Assembly: GCA_043719555.1 (NCBI GenBank)
Contig: JAYSTR010000171.1
Coordinates: 1-21,167, forward strand
Source of the DNA: UBA4416 sp043719555
GTDB lineage: Bacteria > Bacteroidota > Bacteroidia > B-17B0 > Aurantibacillaceae
Reading direction: 5' to 3'
DNA length: 21,167 nucleotides
Made by a program: the position numbers and the translations under genes. Numbering within the stretch: position 1 is the stretch's first letter; each line of letters opens with the position of its first letter. Positions 6,760-15,280 of the stretch are shown here, piece by piece. The notes below the pieces were generated by a model. The model did not search any database, was not told the DNA's origin, and was given only the letters and a program-made list of their open reading frames with translations.

Positions 6760-8961
6760 ATGAAAACCTATTTACTATATCTATTCATCTTTGTTTCATC
6801 CATTATAAAATCTCAAAGCTTAATTATTAATGAGGTTTCTAATGGACCTTCTGGTTCTGCAAAAGAGTATATTGAATTAGTCGTGGTAGGCACATCTACA
6901 AGCAGCAATTGTACTAACCCTTGTGTGGATTTAAGAGGAATGATCATTGATGACAATAGTGATTACCATGGGCCTTCAGGAAATGCAACTGGTGCCATAC
7001 GTTTCTCTCCGAGTGCTGTTACTTGGTCGTGTGTTCCTTTAGGCACTATTATTTTAATTTATAATGATATAGATAAAAATGTCTCCATCCCTGCCAACGA
7101 TTTATCTTTAACGGATGGAAATTGTAGAATGATAATTCCAGCAAGCAGTACTTTATTTCAAAAAAACACAACCGATTTTGGCAATAACTTATGTTTTTCT
7201 CCTGCAAGTGCATGGACAACAAGTGGTGATTGGCCATTGCATTTAGCCTTAGCAAATGGAGGAGATTGTATGAGAATTTTATCACCAAGTGGATGTGAGT
7301 TATCATCCGTTTGTTATGGCACAGCTAATTTAAACCAAAATATTTATTTTGCAGGAAGTGGTCAGGAAATGGTTTATTATTTTAATAATGGCAATCCAAC
7401 ACTTCAGGCAAACTGGTCAACTGGCACCGCCTCTGTATCTCCTGGCAATCAAACACCTGGCTCAGCAAACAATGCATTAAATGCCGCCTACATTGCTCAG
7501 TATAACAACAACTGTTCTCCTTTCACAACCCTTTCTGTGTCATCAGTAACTACAACTAATGTAAATTGTGGTGCTTGTAATGGCACGGCAAGTGTTACAG
7601 CATCTGGTTCTACAGGTGTATACACTTACACTTGGGTAAACTCTAGTAACACACCAATAGGACAAAATACAAGTTTTGCATCGAACTTATGTGCGGGTGT
7701 TTATAGTGTAATCGTTCGATCTAGTTTAGGTTGTACGGTTGTAACATCGGCCACTATTTCAAGTAATAATTCAAATACCTTAACCATCAATTCAGCCAAC
7801 GAAACCTGTGGTAATTGTAATGGTTCGGCTAGTGTAACTGTAAATGGGGCAACTGCAACTTATACTTATAGTTGGATTGACTCAAATAACTTACCCATCA
7901 ATCAAACAACGGATGTTGCCACCAATTTATGCTCTGGAACCTATAGCGTTATCGTTAACTCTTCATTAGGCTGTACTAATACTCAAAGTGTATTGATATC
8001 AAACGTTTCGATTTCAAATAATTTAACTGTCAATTCAACTTCTATATGTTCAGGTAGTTCTGCTATTTTATCGGCTAGTGCTACAACTGCTGGTGGTGCA
8101 TATGCTTGGTTACCAAATGGAGAAACAACTTCAACAATTTCAGTGAACCCAACATCGTCATCTAATTACACCGTAACATATTCATTAAACAATTGTACAA
8201 CTACTGCAATTGCTCAGGTTACTGTAGTTCAAAAACCTGTCATCAACATTGCAGCTAGTTCACTTACTATTTGTCCTGGCGAAACAGCTACCTTAACAGC
8301 AACGGGTGGTTCTGGATCATATAACTGGTCTAATACTTTAAGTACTAATTCAGTGAATGTAACCAATGGTGGCACTATTTCGTTAATTGATAATGGCGTA
8401 ACCTGTGGGCCATCAACTGCCTCTATTGTTATTGCAACTTCAAACATACACGCAAATATTTCAGCAAATACAACCTCTGGTATTAAACCTTTAGCAGTTA
8501 CTTTTACAAATACAAGTACTGGCGCAACATCGTTTACGTGGACTTTAGGTAATGGGCTAACGGATTTATTAAACAATACCATTGCGCAAACGTATACTGC
8601 AACTGGCATATACACCGTGAGTTTAGTGGTTACCAATAATAATTGTAAGGATTCTACGTCTATTTTAATTACAGTACTTGATGAAGAACCTGAAATAGAA
8701 ATCCCCAATGTATTTACGCCTAACGGAGATGGAATTAATGATGTTTTTAAAATTACGGCAATCAACACAAAAAGTTTTAGCGCAGATATTTTTAACAGAT
8801 GGGGTACTAAATTATTTTCGTGGAGCGACATTACTACTGGCTGGAATGGCAAAACAAATGGTAAGGAAGTAACCGATGGCGTTTATTTTTATATGATAAA
8901 AATTACCACATCATCTGATAAAGATATTACTAAACAAGGCACTGTTTCCTTATTTAGATAA
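6760..8961 (+). CDS. Lamin-tail / SprB-repeat surface protein with T9SS type B sorting domain
   Basis: The 733-residue protein starts with a signal peptide (about 1-19, ending IIKSQS). A lamin-tail-like domain (about 20-235, LIINEVSNGPSGSAKEYIEL) is followed by two SprB-type repeats of about 79 residues (256-334 and 336-414), which share CGxCNGxASVT, YTYxW, CxGxYSVIV and SSLGCT. Two Ig-like domains (about 419-490 and 491-558), a PKD domain (about 562-640) and a type B sorting domain (about 647-733, NVFTPNGDGINDVFKI and FNRWGTKLF) complete it. Type B proteins go through T9SS with a PorP/SprF-type partner and often stay on the surface. SprB-like repeats suggest adhesion. It begins 7 bp after the chitosanase gene, so the two are probably co-transcribed, perhaps to hold cells on the same substrate. 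Confidence 0.85.
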   Translation: MKTYLLYLFIFVSSIIKSQSLIINEVSNGPSGSAKEYIELVVVGTSTSSNCTNPCVDLRGMIIDDNSDYHGPSGNATGAIRFSPSAVTWSCVPLGTIILIYNDIDKNVSIPANDLSLTDGNCRMIIPASSTLFQKNTTDFGNNLCFSPASAWTTSGDWPLHLALANGGDCMRILSPSGCELSSVCYGTANLNQNIYFAGSGQEMVYYFNNGNPTLQANWSTGTASVSPGNQTPGSANNALNAAYIAQYNNNCSPFTTLSVSSVTTTNVNCGACNGTASVTASGSTGVYTYTWVNSSNTPIGQNTSFASNLCAGVYSVIVRSSLGCTVVTSATISSNNSNTLTINSANETCGNCNGSASVTVNGATATYTYSWIDSNNLPINQTTDVATNLCSGTYSVIVNSSLGCTNTQSVLISNVSISNNLTVNSTSICSGSSAILSASATTAGGAYAWLPNGETTSTISVNPTSSSNYTVTYSLNNCTTTAIAQVTVVQKPVINIAASSLTICPGETATLTATGGSGSYNWSNTLSTNSVNVTNGGTISLIDNGVTCGPSTASIVIATSNIHANISANTTSGIKPLAVTFTNTSTGATSFTWTLGNGLTDLLNNTIAQTYTATGIYTVSLVVTNNNCKDSTSILITVLDEEPEIEIPNVFTPNGDGINDVFKITAINTKSFSADIFNRWGTKLFSWSDITTGWNGKTNGKEVTDGVYFYMIKITTSSDKDITKQGTVSLFR

Positions 8962-9440
8962 TGATGAAGTCATCGAGCTTAAACGAAATAAAAAAGGAAT
9001 TAAACGAATTGCCTCCAAAACAATTACTGGAGCTTTGTTTAAATTTAGCGAAGTACAAAAAGGATAATAAAGAATATTTAGATTATTTATTATTTGAAGC
9101 ACACGACAAATCTAATTTTGTACTACAAGTTAAATCCGAAATAGATTTACATTTTGAAAACATTCCTGATAATCAAAATTTATATTTAGTAAAAAAGGGC
9201 TTGCGCAAGTTATTACGTATCATTACTAAATATTGCAAATATCTGAATGATAAAGCATCCGCAGCTGACCTACATATTTACTTTTGCTTAAAATTTAAAG
9301 AAAGTAAAATACCTTATCAAAAAAGTCAGCTCTTAGTAAATATGTTTGAGCAACAACTCAAAAAAATAAATACCTTGATAAATAGCCTTCACGAAGATTT
9401 GCAACAAGATTATTTAACTGAGTTAGAGAAAATAATTTAA
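8961..9440 (+). CDS. Hypothetical 159-aa helical cytosolic protein
   Basis: The start codon overlaps the previous stop (TAATG at 8959-8963), so translation is likely coupled to the adhesin gene; a second in-frame ATG follows at once. The protein is Leu/Lys rich, almost all helical, and has no signal peptide or membrane segment. The N-terminus, with ELPPKQLLELCLNLAKY and then NKEYLDYLLFEAHD, recalls a Bacteroidota domain of unknown function of the DUF6155 kind, but I am not sure of that name. Its location with two secreted proteins does not tell its role. Confidence 0.7.
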   Translation: MMKSSSLNEIKKELNELPPKQLLELCLNLAKYKKDNKEYLDYLLFEAHDKSNFVLQVKSEIDLHFENIPDNQNLYLVKKGLRKLLRIITKYCKYLNDKASAADLHIYFCLKFKESKIPYQKSQLLVNMFEQQLKKINTLINSLHEDLQQDYLTELEKII

Positions 9441-9461
9441 TTATACTAAAACAAACGACCC

Positions 9462-10115
9462 TTATTTTATAGATGATTGAAATGATTTTTGATAATCTTC
9501 CCACTTCGTTTTTTGATAATCGCCCGAACCGTAATAATTAATTATTGATTCGAAACTAGTTGCTGGCATAAAGCCTTTAATAATATCTAAACGCTGAACT
9601 TGGTTATTTAAAAACACTATTGATGGATACGCTAATTGATTATCTAAAATAGAAGCTGCAAAATGATGCGGAGCTTTAGGGTTTGTAGCATCTGTTGAAA
9701 CAAAAACAAACTTATCAAATTTCACACTGTCTTTACTTTCAGCATCAAATTTAACCGCATAAAAATTATCGTTAATATATTTAGCAATTTGTGGGTGAGC
9801 AAAGGTTTGAGAACTCATCATTTTACAAGGGCCGCACCACGTTGTATAAACATCTATTAAAATAGGTTTAGGATTTTTTTTGCAAAGCTTATATGCTTCA
9901 TCAAACGAAATCCAATTTACTGGGGATTGATCAAAATATTCGGTATAGGTGTTTGAAGAAACAAAACCCACGTTTGAAGCTTCTATTTTAATATAATTAC
10001 TCGCTTTATTTTCGCCAGAATAAATAGATGCCTGAAGTGTGCTTTTTTTACATGTATAAAATACCATACCAAGGATAATTATCCCAGCCATTGATATATC
10101 TTTCCAAGTAAACAT
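9462..10115 (-). CDS. Exported or membrane-anchored thioredoxin-like protein
   Basis: A 217-residue protein with a hydrophobic segment (about residues 9-20) and a thioredoxin fold from about residue 65. The active site is W93-C-G-P-C97, preceded by KPILIDVYTTW. A cis-Pro candidate lies in LAYPSIVFLNN. It should work as a thiol-disulfide reductase or folding helper outside the cytoplasm. The helical insert (about 125-155) and the N-terminal extension resemble thioredoxins with DUF255/Thioredoxin_7 character. Cys22 after VFYT is a poor lipobox. TATATTTG, a perfect -7 box, lies only four bases before the ATG at 10115, so the true start may be Met9 at 10091. It converges with the preceding operon over a 21-bp gap that holds no clear hairpin. 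Confidence 0.85.
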   Translation of the reverse strand: MFTWKDISMAGIIILGMVFYTCKKSTLQASIYSGENKASNYIKIEASNVGFVSSNTYTEYFDQSPVNWISFDEAYKLCKKNPKPILIDVYTTWCGPCKMMSSQTFAHPQIAKYINDNFYAVKFDAESKDSVKFDKFVFVSTDATNPKAPHHFAASILDNQLAYPSIVFLNNQVQRLDIIKGFMPATSFESIINYYGSGDYQKTKWEDYQKSFQSSIK

Positions 10116-10195
10116 AATGCAAATATAAAAACAATTGGCGTGCCAGTTATCGTTAAAATACCTTATTTATTGGATGAAATTTGTTAAATAAACGA

Positions 10196-11707
10196 TTATT
10201 TTACTCCGCCCATTAATTTTTTAATCATCGGAGAAATGGTAATTAGCACTATACCTGCAACTAAAGCGTAAATAGCTAGTTGTTTGTAGCCATCGGCATA
10301 AACAATTAACTTATCGTAATTACTCATGTTTTCGGATGCTGAAGCAATATTTGCCCCTAACAATCCTGCAAAATACTGACCATAAGCGCTGGCTAAAAAC
10401 CACATTCCCATAATAACTGCTTGCAATTTTTGCGGCGAAAGTTTTGTCATTACCGAAGTGCCAATTGGCGATAAACACAATTCACCAAACGTAATAATAA
10501 ACCAACCAAAGGCAAAAAGTCCTAAAGATGAAATCCCTTTTTCGTCACTAAATAATTTACTCGTATAGAAAATATAAAATCCTATTGCTAAAAAAATAAA
10601 TCCTAATCCAAATTTCACGATGGTGTTAGGTTCTGCCTTACGGTTATGAAGCCACAACCATAATAAGCCTAATGGTGTTGCAAAAATAATAACGTATAAA
10701 GAGTTTGATGAGTTATTTACTCCATTTGGATCGAGGTGTAAGCCCAATATTGAGCTACTTAAGTTGTTAGCCGCAAAAATACTTAAAGAACCACCGCTTT
10801 GCTCAAAAAATGCCCAAAAGAATATCGAGAAAATCATAAACAATAAAGCGGCAACTAATTTTTTATTTTCTATAACCGAAAAATTTCGCATTTCATAAAA
10901 CACATATAATACTGCCAATGGGCCAATAGTGTACATAAACCAATCTGTATATTCGGTTTTTGCAACCATAAACATAATTAAGGGCACTGCAATTAGCGAG
11001 CCTACAAAGGTTAATATTTCTTGAGTGAGGCGAGTGTTTTTAGGTAAATGCAATAAAGGCGATAGACCAATATTTCCTAGTTTTTTTTGTGTTTGTGTAA
11101 AGGTTAATAAACTAATCATCATAAATAAAGATGATAAGCCAAAAGCAACATTCCAACGCATGGCTTCTGATATTAATCCAGAAAACATCTCGCCTTTACC
11201 TATAGCAATACAAGCATAACCTCCAAAAAAAGCGCCAGCATTAACACCTGCATAAAATAACATAAAGCCAGCATCAATTCTGTTATCGCCATCTCTGTAT
11301 AAATTACCAACCATACTCGAAATGTTTGGTTTAAAAAATCCAGTACCAACAACATTAAATGCTATCCCTAAAAAGAAAAAATCTTTCGGGTCAATCGCTA
11401 ATAACATACTTCCAACAATCATTAATATTCCGCCCCAAAATAACGAACGACGTTTTCCTAAAATTTTATCGGCAAATAATCCACCAACAAAAGTAAAGGC
11501 GTATACAAAGGCTTGTGTAGCACCGTATTGCAAATTAGCCACAACTTCATTAAAATTAAGGTGGTTAATCATAAAGAAAACCAACATACCACGCATACCA
11601 TAAAAGCTAAACCGCTCCCACATTTCGCTAAAAAATAGTGGCCAAATTTGTTTGGGATATTTGCCCTTAAAGTTTTGTATTTCTTCGATAGTGATTGCTT
11701 GCGGCAT
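10196..11707 (-). CDS. POT-family proton-dependent peptide transporter (503 aa)
   Basis: A polytopic inner-membrane MFS protein of the POT/PTR2 family, expected to import di- and tripeptides with protons. The family ExxERF motif is present in TM1 (E28-M-W-E31-R32-F33), and the PTR2 signature appears as NRIDAGFMLFYAGVNAGAFF. GTGFFKPNISSMVGNLYRDG and FGELCLSPIGTSVMTKL are also typical. About 12-14 membrane segments and normal length suggest an intact protein. It lies 78 bp downstream of a paralogous POT gene, with a strong terminator in between, so it probably has its own transcript or depends on read-through. Confidence 0.93.
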   Translation of the reverse strand: MPQAITIEEIQNFKGKYPKQIWPLFFSEMWERFSFYGMRGMLVFFMINHLNFNEVVANLQYGATQAFVYAFTFVGGLFADKILGKRRSLFWGGILMIVGSMLLAIDPKDFFFLGIAFNVVGTGFFKPNISSMVGNLYRDGDNRIDAGFMLFYAGVNAGAFFGGYACIAIGKGEMFSGLISEAMRWNVAFGLSSLFMMISLLTFTQTQKKLGNIGLSPLLHLPKNTRLTQEILTFVGSLIAVPLIMFMVAKTEYTDWFMYTIGPLAVLYVFYEMRNFSVIENKKLVAALLFMIFSIFFWAFFEQSGGSLSIFAANNLSSSILGLHLDPNGVNNSSNSLYVIIFATPLGLLWLWLHNRKAEPNTIVKFGLGFIFLAIGFYIFYTSKLFSDEKGISSLGLFAFGWFIITFGELCLSPIGTSVMTKLSPQKLQAVIMGMWFLASAYGQYFAGLLGANIASASENMSNYDKLIVYADGYKQLAIYALVAGIVLITISPMIKKLMGGVK

Positions 11708-11728
11708 AAATTGTTGGAATTATGGATT

Positions 11729-11765
11729 AAAAAAATCCTATAAGATTTTAAAACCTTATAGGATT
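11729..11765 (-). terminator. Intrinsic terminator after the upstream POT gene
   Basis: In the minus-strand transcript, AATCCTATAAG and CTTATAGGATT form a perfect 11-bp stem around a 10-base loop (plus-strand arms 11734-11744 and 11755-11765). A run of seven Ts follows. It sits between the two POT genes. Confidence 0.85.
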
Positions 11766-11785
11766 ATAATAATGGGTTTAATAAA

Positions 11786-13321
11786 TTATCTTAATTCTTC
11801 AACGTGTGGATTATCAACGTGATCTTCATTCATCATTTTTTGTAACCAAGAACTTAATACAAATAAAATACCTGATGCTAAACCAGTCATTAAAATAAAT
11901 AACATAAAAAACTCAAATAAGTTAGTAATTTGAAAACCAACAAACGAAGGATAAACAACTGGCTCAGTACTTGCCGGATCAACCGTTGGTGGAATTAAGG
12001 CACTTAATGTTCCTGCAAATTTATTAGCTGCTGCATTAGCTAAAAACCAAGTTCCCATCATTAACGATGATAAACGTAAAGGTGCTAATTTAGATACCAT
12101 AGATAAACCTATTGGAGATAAACACAACTCACCCATTGAGTGAATAATGTATAAAGCAATTAACCACCACATACTTACTTTTCCATCTAAACCTAAACCT
12201 TTAACTGCAATTGCTATTACTAAATATCCTAAAGCAACTAAAGCTAAACCTATTGCCATTTTTTTAGGCGATGATGGCTCTAATTTACGTAAGTATAAAA
12301 AGCCCCAAATCAATGAAAACAATGGCGCTAAACAAATTACAGCTAATGGATTAACTGATTGAAAATAAGATGCTGGCATTTCCCAACCAAAAATATGACG
12401 TTCTGTTTGTCTATCAGCAAATAAAGTTAATGATGCTCCCGCTTGCTCAAAAGCTCCCCAGAAAAAGATTACGAAAAACGCTAAAATGAAAATAACAATA
12501 ATACGATTGCGTTCAACTGAAGTTAAAGACTTATCAGTTAAGATAATGATTGGCATTGCAACCATTGCACCATAAATGAAATAACCAATAATATCTAAAT
12601 CTGTTTTAAATAATTGTTTAAAGTTTAACATAAAAAAGATGATACCAATAGAACCCGCAATTACCAACATATTTTTCATATCTAATGGTTTAACAGGTAA
12701 TCCAATTTCTTTTCCTTCTTCTGAAATTAAATATGTTTTTTGATAAATAACAAAGAAGATTAAACTTAATACCATACCAATACAAGCTGCTAAAAAGCCA
12801 TATTTAAAATCCATAGATCCACACACTAAAGGCGAAAAGAAAGCTCCTAAATTAATACCCATATAAAAAATAGTAAAAGCACTATCAATACGTCTGTCTC
12901 CTTTAGGATATAGTTGCCCAACCATCGTACTGATATTTGGTTTAAAAAATCCATTACCAATAATAATAGCCGTTAAACCAGCCCACATAATGGATACACC
13001 TGCTCCAGCACCTGCACTAGCACTCAAAAACATTAAAAATTGACCTAAAGCCATTAAAGCACCACCAATAATAATACTACGACGATTTCCTAAAAATTTA
13101 TCGCATAAATAACCTCCTAATAATGGTGTTAAGTAAACTAAACCTGTATAACTACCATAGATTTCAGATGCTTCGTTATCTTTCATTAATAAAACCTTAG
13201 TCATAAATAAAATGAAAATGGCTCTCATTCCATAATAACTAAAACGTTCCCACATTTCAGTAAAAAATAAAAAATATAACCCTTTAGGATGACCAGTTTT
13301 TATTGCAGTTGTTTGTTCCAT
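11786..13321 (-). CDS. POT-family proton-dependent peptide transporter (511 aa)
   Basis: Paralogue of the next POT gene on the same strand. ExxERF is present (E22-M-W-E25-R26-F27), and GNGFFKPNISTMVGQLYPKG, RRIDSAFTIFYMGINLGAFF and MGELCLSPIGLSMVSKLAP are the expected POT motifs. The C-terminus is a charged tail (MNEDHVDNPHVEELR). It should move short peptides into the cytoplasm with protons. It is the first gene of the minus-strand block and is divergent from the LytTR regulator gene across a 215-bp spacer. Regulation by that regulator is possible but not shown. Confidence 0.93.
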   Translation of the reverse strand: MEQTTAIKTGHPKGLYFLFFTEMWERFSYYGMRAIFILFMTKVLLMKDNEASEIYGSYTGLVYLTPLLGGYLCDKFLGNRRSIIIGGALMALGQFLMFLSASAGAGAGVSIMWAGLTAIIIGNGFFKPNISTMVGQLYPKGDRRIDSAFTIFYMGINLGAFFSPLVCGSMDFKYGFLAACIGMVLSLIFFVIYQKTYLISEEGKEIGLPVKPLDMKNMLVIAGSIGIIFFMLNFKQLFKTDLDIIGYFIYGAMVAMPIIILTDKSLTSVERNRIIVIFILAFFVIFFWGAFEQAGASLTLFADRQTERHIFGWEMPASYFQSVNPLAVICLAPLFSLIWGFLYLRKLEPSSPKKMAIGLALVALGYLVIAIAVKGLGLDGKVSMWWLIALYIIHSMGELCLSPIGLSMVSKLAPLRLSSLMMGTWFLANAAANKFAGTLSALIPPTVDPASTEPVVYPSFVGFQITNLFEFFMLFILMTGLASGILFVLSSWLQKMMNEDHVDNPHVEELR

Positions 13322-13381
13322 AAATTTTTGTTAGTGTTTTTTGTAAGTTTATTAAGATGCCTAAAATACCATTATTTTGAT

Positions 13382-13420
13382 AAAAAACAGTAAATTTTGG
13401 TCAAATTATTACTGTTTTTT
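13382..13420. promoter_or_regulatory. 12-bp dyad in the divergent POT / LytTR spacer
   Basis: AAAAAACAGTAA (13382-13393) pairs perfectly with TTACTGTTTTTT (13409-13420) around 15 bases. It looks like a bidirectional terminator, yet it lies between two divergent genes and upstream of both, where a terminator has no clear client. An operator reading is as likely. Confidence 0.4.
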
Positions 13421-13454
13421 GGATTCAAATTATTTAATCGGTCATTATTGATTG

Positions 13455-13485
13455 TTTGTGGTTTATTAAGCGTCTCAATCATTTG
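13455..13485 (+). promoter_or_regulatory. Probable promoter of the LytTR regulator operon
   Basis: TTTG (13455-13458), a 19-bp spacer and ATCATTTG (13478-13485) fit the Bacteroidota pattern TTTG-N19-TAnnTTTG except for the first two bases of the -7 box. The motif TTAAGCGTCTCA (13466-13477) fills the spacer next to the -7 box, a natural operator position. Confidence 0.4.
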
Positions 13486-13536
13486 CATTTAAGGCCGAAA
13501 AATCATACCTATATATTATTTTAAAATACAATTATT

Positions 13537-14250
13537 ATGAAAGCAATTATTATAGATGATGAACGTTTAGCACGCCAAGAATTGCGCAATTTATTAGCGG
13601 CTCATAAAGAAATTGAAGTAATAGCTGAATGCAATAATGCGCAATCGGCCAAAGAAAAAATTGCCGAATTAAATCCCGACGTTATTTTTTTAGACATACA
13701 AATGCCTGGTAAATCGGGTTTAGAATTAATAGAAGAAGTTTCGGCTTTACCAGATGTGGTGTTTGTTACTGCTTATGATGAATATGCTTTAAAAGCTTTT
13801 GAAGTAAATGCATACGATTATTTGTTAAAGCCTGTTCAACCCGAACGCTTAGCAGAAACTATTAGGAAATTAACACAAAAAGACGTTTACGAAAAAAGTG
13901 ACAACACAACACCTTTAACTGAAAACGATCAGGTGTTTATTAAGGATGGCGATAAAACCTGGTTTATCCGTTTAACTAATGTTCGCTTATTTGAAAGTGA
14001 AGGAAATTATGTGCGTGTGTATTTTGAAAATCATAAGCCATTAATACTTCGTAGCTTAAATAGTTTAGAAGTTCGTTTAAACGAAAAAAACTTTTTTAGG
14101 GCAAGTCGTAAACATATTATTAATTTAAGTTGGGTACAGAGTATAGAAACCTGGTTCAATGGTGGTTTAATGGTAAAACTAAAAGGTGGGCAAGATATTG
14201 AAATATCTCGCAGACAAGCTGTTAAACTAAAAGATATGATGAGCTTATAA
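13537..14250 (+). CDS. LytTR-family response regulator (LytR/AgrA type)
   Basis: A 237-residue two-component regulator that binds DNA after phosphorylation. The receiver domain (about 1-118) has acidic residues Asp7 and Asp8, phospho-acceptor Asp53 in FLDIQMPG, Thr78 in FVTAYDEYA and Lys98 in LLKPV, so it should be phosphorylated normally. The LytTR domain (about 130-237) shows RLTNVRLFESEGNYVRVYF and FFRASRKHIINLSWV. No histidine kinase is nearby, so its partner is elsewhere. Bacteroidota genomes usually pair such regulators with short membrane His kinases. Two genes follow on the same strand, first a helical cytosolic protein and then a GldM-C-like secreted protein. Confidence 0.93.
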   Translation: MKAIIIDDERLARQELRNLLAAHKEIEVIAECNNAQSAKEKIAELNPDVIFLDIQMPGKSGLELIEEVSALPDVVFVTAYDEYALKAFEVNAYDYLLKPVQPERLAETIRKLTQKDVYEKSDNTTPLTENDQVFIKDGDKTWFIRLTNVRLFESEGNYVRVYFENHKPLILRSLNSLEVRLNEKNFFRASRKHIINLSWVQSIETWFNGGLMVKLKGGQDIEISRRQAVKLKDMMSL

Positions 14251-14254
14251 AATT

Positions 14255-14280
14255 ATAAGTTATGAGATATAAGTTATGAG
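14255..14280. repeat. 12-bp direct repeat between regulator and next gene
   Basis: ATAAGTTATGAG occurs at 14255-14266 and 14269-14280. It lies in the 68-bp gap after the LytTR regulator stop codon. Similar AT-rich direct repeats are common between genes in Bacteroidota; no function is evident. Confidence 0.5.
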
Positions 14281-14318
14281 TAGTAAATTTGTAACAACAA
14301 AAATATTAAAACGCAAAA

Positions 14319-14849
14319 ATGATTAACGAAACTGAATTAAACGAAGACTTATCAGGAGATATAATTCCAGAAATAAATCCCGAAAAATTATTTGATGAAA
14401 AAGAATATTCAACCATTATTATAGGTAACGATTCTACCAACAAAAAAGATATAGAGTTAGTTGATTATATAACAATAATGATTAGCCCAAAAACTTCGCG
14501 CGAAGAAAAAGATGAAGCGTTATTAGCACTAAAACAACCTAAAGCAAAGGAGTTTTTAATTAATGCCATTTCTAAAACTAAAAAAACAGAGCAAAAAACT
14601 GTATTAATTGCGGCTTGTTGGGAAATAGGTTTAGATTTTAGTTCGCACTATCAGTTTTTTATTGATTTAATTTGTACCAATAATTTCCTTGTATCTTTTG
14701 AAGCTTTAACTGTTATACAAGAAATGGAAGCCGAAATTACAAAAGAGGAAGAGCGTTTAGCAATTGAAAAATTAACGAAAGTTAATGAACCTAATGTTTC
14801 GGTAACAGATGCTATTGAACTTATTACTAATAAATTAAACAAAGATTAA
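14319..14849 (+). CDS. Helical HEAT-like hypothetical protein (176 aa)
   Basis: No signal peptide or membrane segment is present. After an acidic N-terminus (about 1-45), residues 46-175 look like four to six amphipathic helices in pairs, with SREEKDEALLALKQPKAKEF and KKTEQKTVLIAACWEIGLDF resembling HEAT-type repeats. Such proteins often serve as scaffolds. It lies between the LytTR regulator and a secreted GldM-C-like protein; the latter starts at the base after this stop codon, so the pair is probably translated together. The exact family is not recognised. Confidence 0.8.
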   Translation: MINETELNEDLSGDIIPEINPEKLFDEKEYSTIIIGNDSTNKKDIELVDYITIMISPKTSREEKDEALLALKQPKAKEFLINAISKTKKTEQKTVLIAACWEIGLDFSSHYQFFIDLICTNNFLVSFEALTVIQEMEAEITKEEERLAIEKLTKVNEPNVSVTDAIELITNKLNKD

Positions 14850-15266
14850 TTGAATATTAAACATATATTATCGGGCATTTGCTTAGTATTATCACTTATA
14901 ATAAGTGCTCAGGAAAATCAAAATGTACAAAGCATCAAAATAAAAAAAGAAGAACTTTTTATAAAAGCTGCTTTTGATGAAACAGAGTACAAAGTTATAG
15001 CCTTTGATAAATATGGAAATCCACACGAAAAAGCCATTAAGTCATTTGTAATTTCGTTTAACGATAATGGAAATTTAATGCAGGCTAAAGTAATGGGCAA
15101 TGTTTTTCCGGATAAAACCATTAAGTATTTAACTAAAAAACGTACCAGCGCTACAAAAATTTGCCTCGAAAAAATTGTTGCCGAAAACCCGGATGGTCAT
15201 AACGAAAGCTTACCAAATCTGTGCGAAATAATGATATTCCCTGATTGTAAAAAAGTAAAGCATTAA
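14850..15266 (+). CDS. Small secreted protein resembling the GldM C-terminal domain, TTG start
   Basis: The start is TTG at 14850-14852, directly after the previous TAA. No in-frame ATG occurs until about residue 57, and the TTG start opens a good signal peptide (NIKHILSGICLVLSLIISAQ). The mature part (about 35-130) follows the pattern of the last GldM periplasmic domain: IAFDKYGNPHEKAIKSFVIS, a strand pair with GN, KKRTSATKICLEKIVAENPDG and LPNLCEIMIF. GldM is a core T9SS and gliding motor protein that is normally about 500 residues with a membrane helix; here only the C-terminal-like domain is present. Two cysteines could form a disulfide. The similarity is from pattern memory and is moderate. 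Confidence 0.7.
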   Translation: MNIKHILSGICLVLSLIISAQENQNVQSIKIKKEELFIKAAFDETEYKVIAFDKYGNPHEKAIKSFVISFNDNGNLMQAKVMGNVFPDKTIKYLTKKRTSATKICLEKIVAENPDGHNESLPNLCEIMIFPDCKKVKH

Positions 15267-15280
15267 TTATTTAATGTTCC

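Noticed and set aside
8229..8852. 207-residue minus-strand open frame within the SprB-repeat gene
   Set aside because: It is antisense to the Ig/PKD/sorting domain part of a clear gene and has no recognisable domain.
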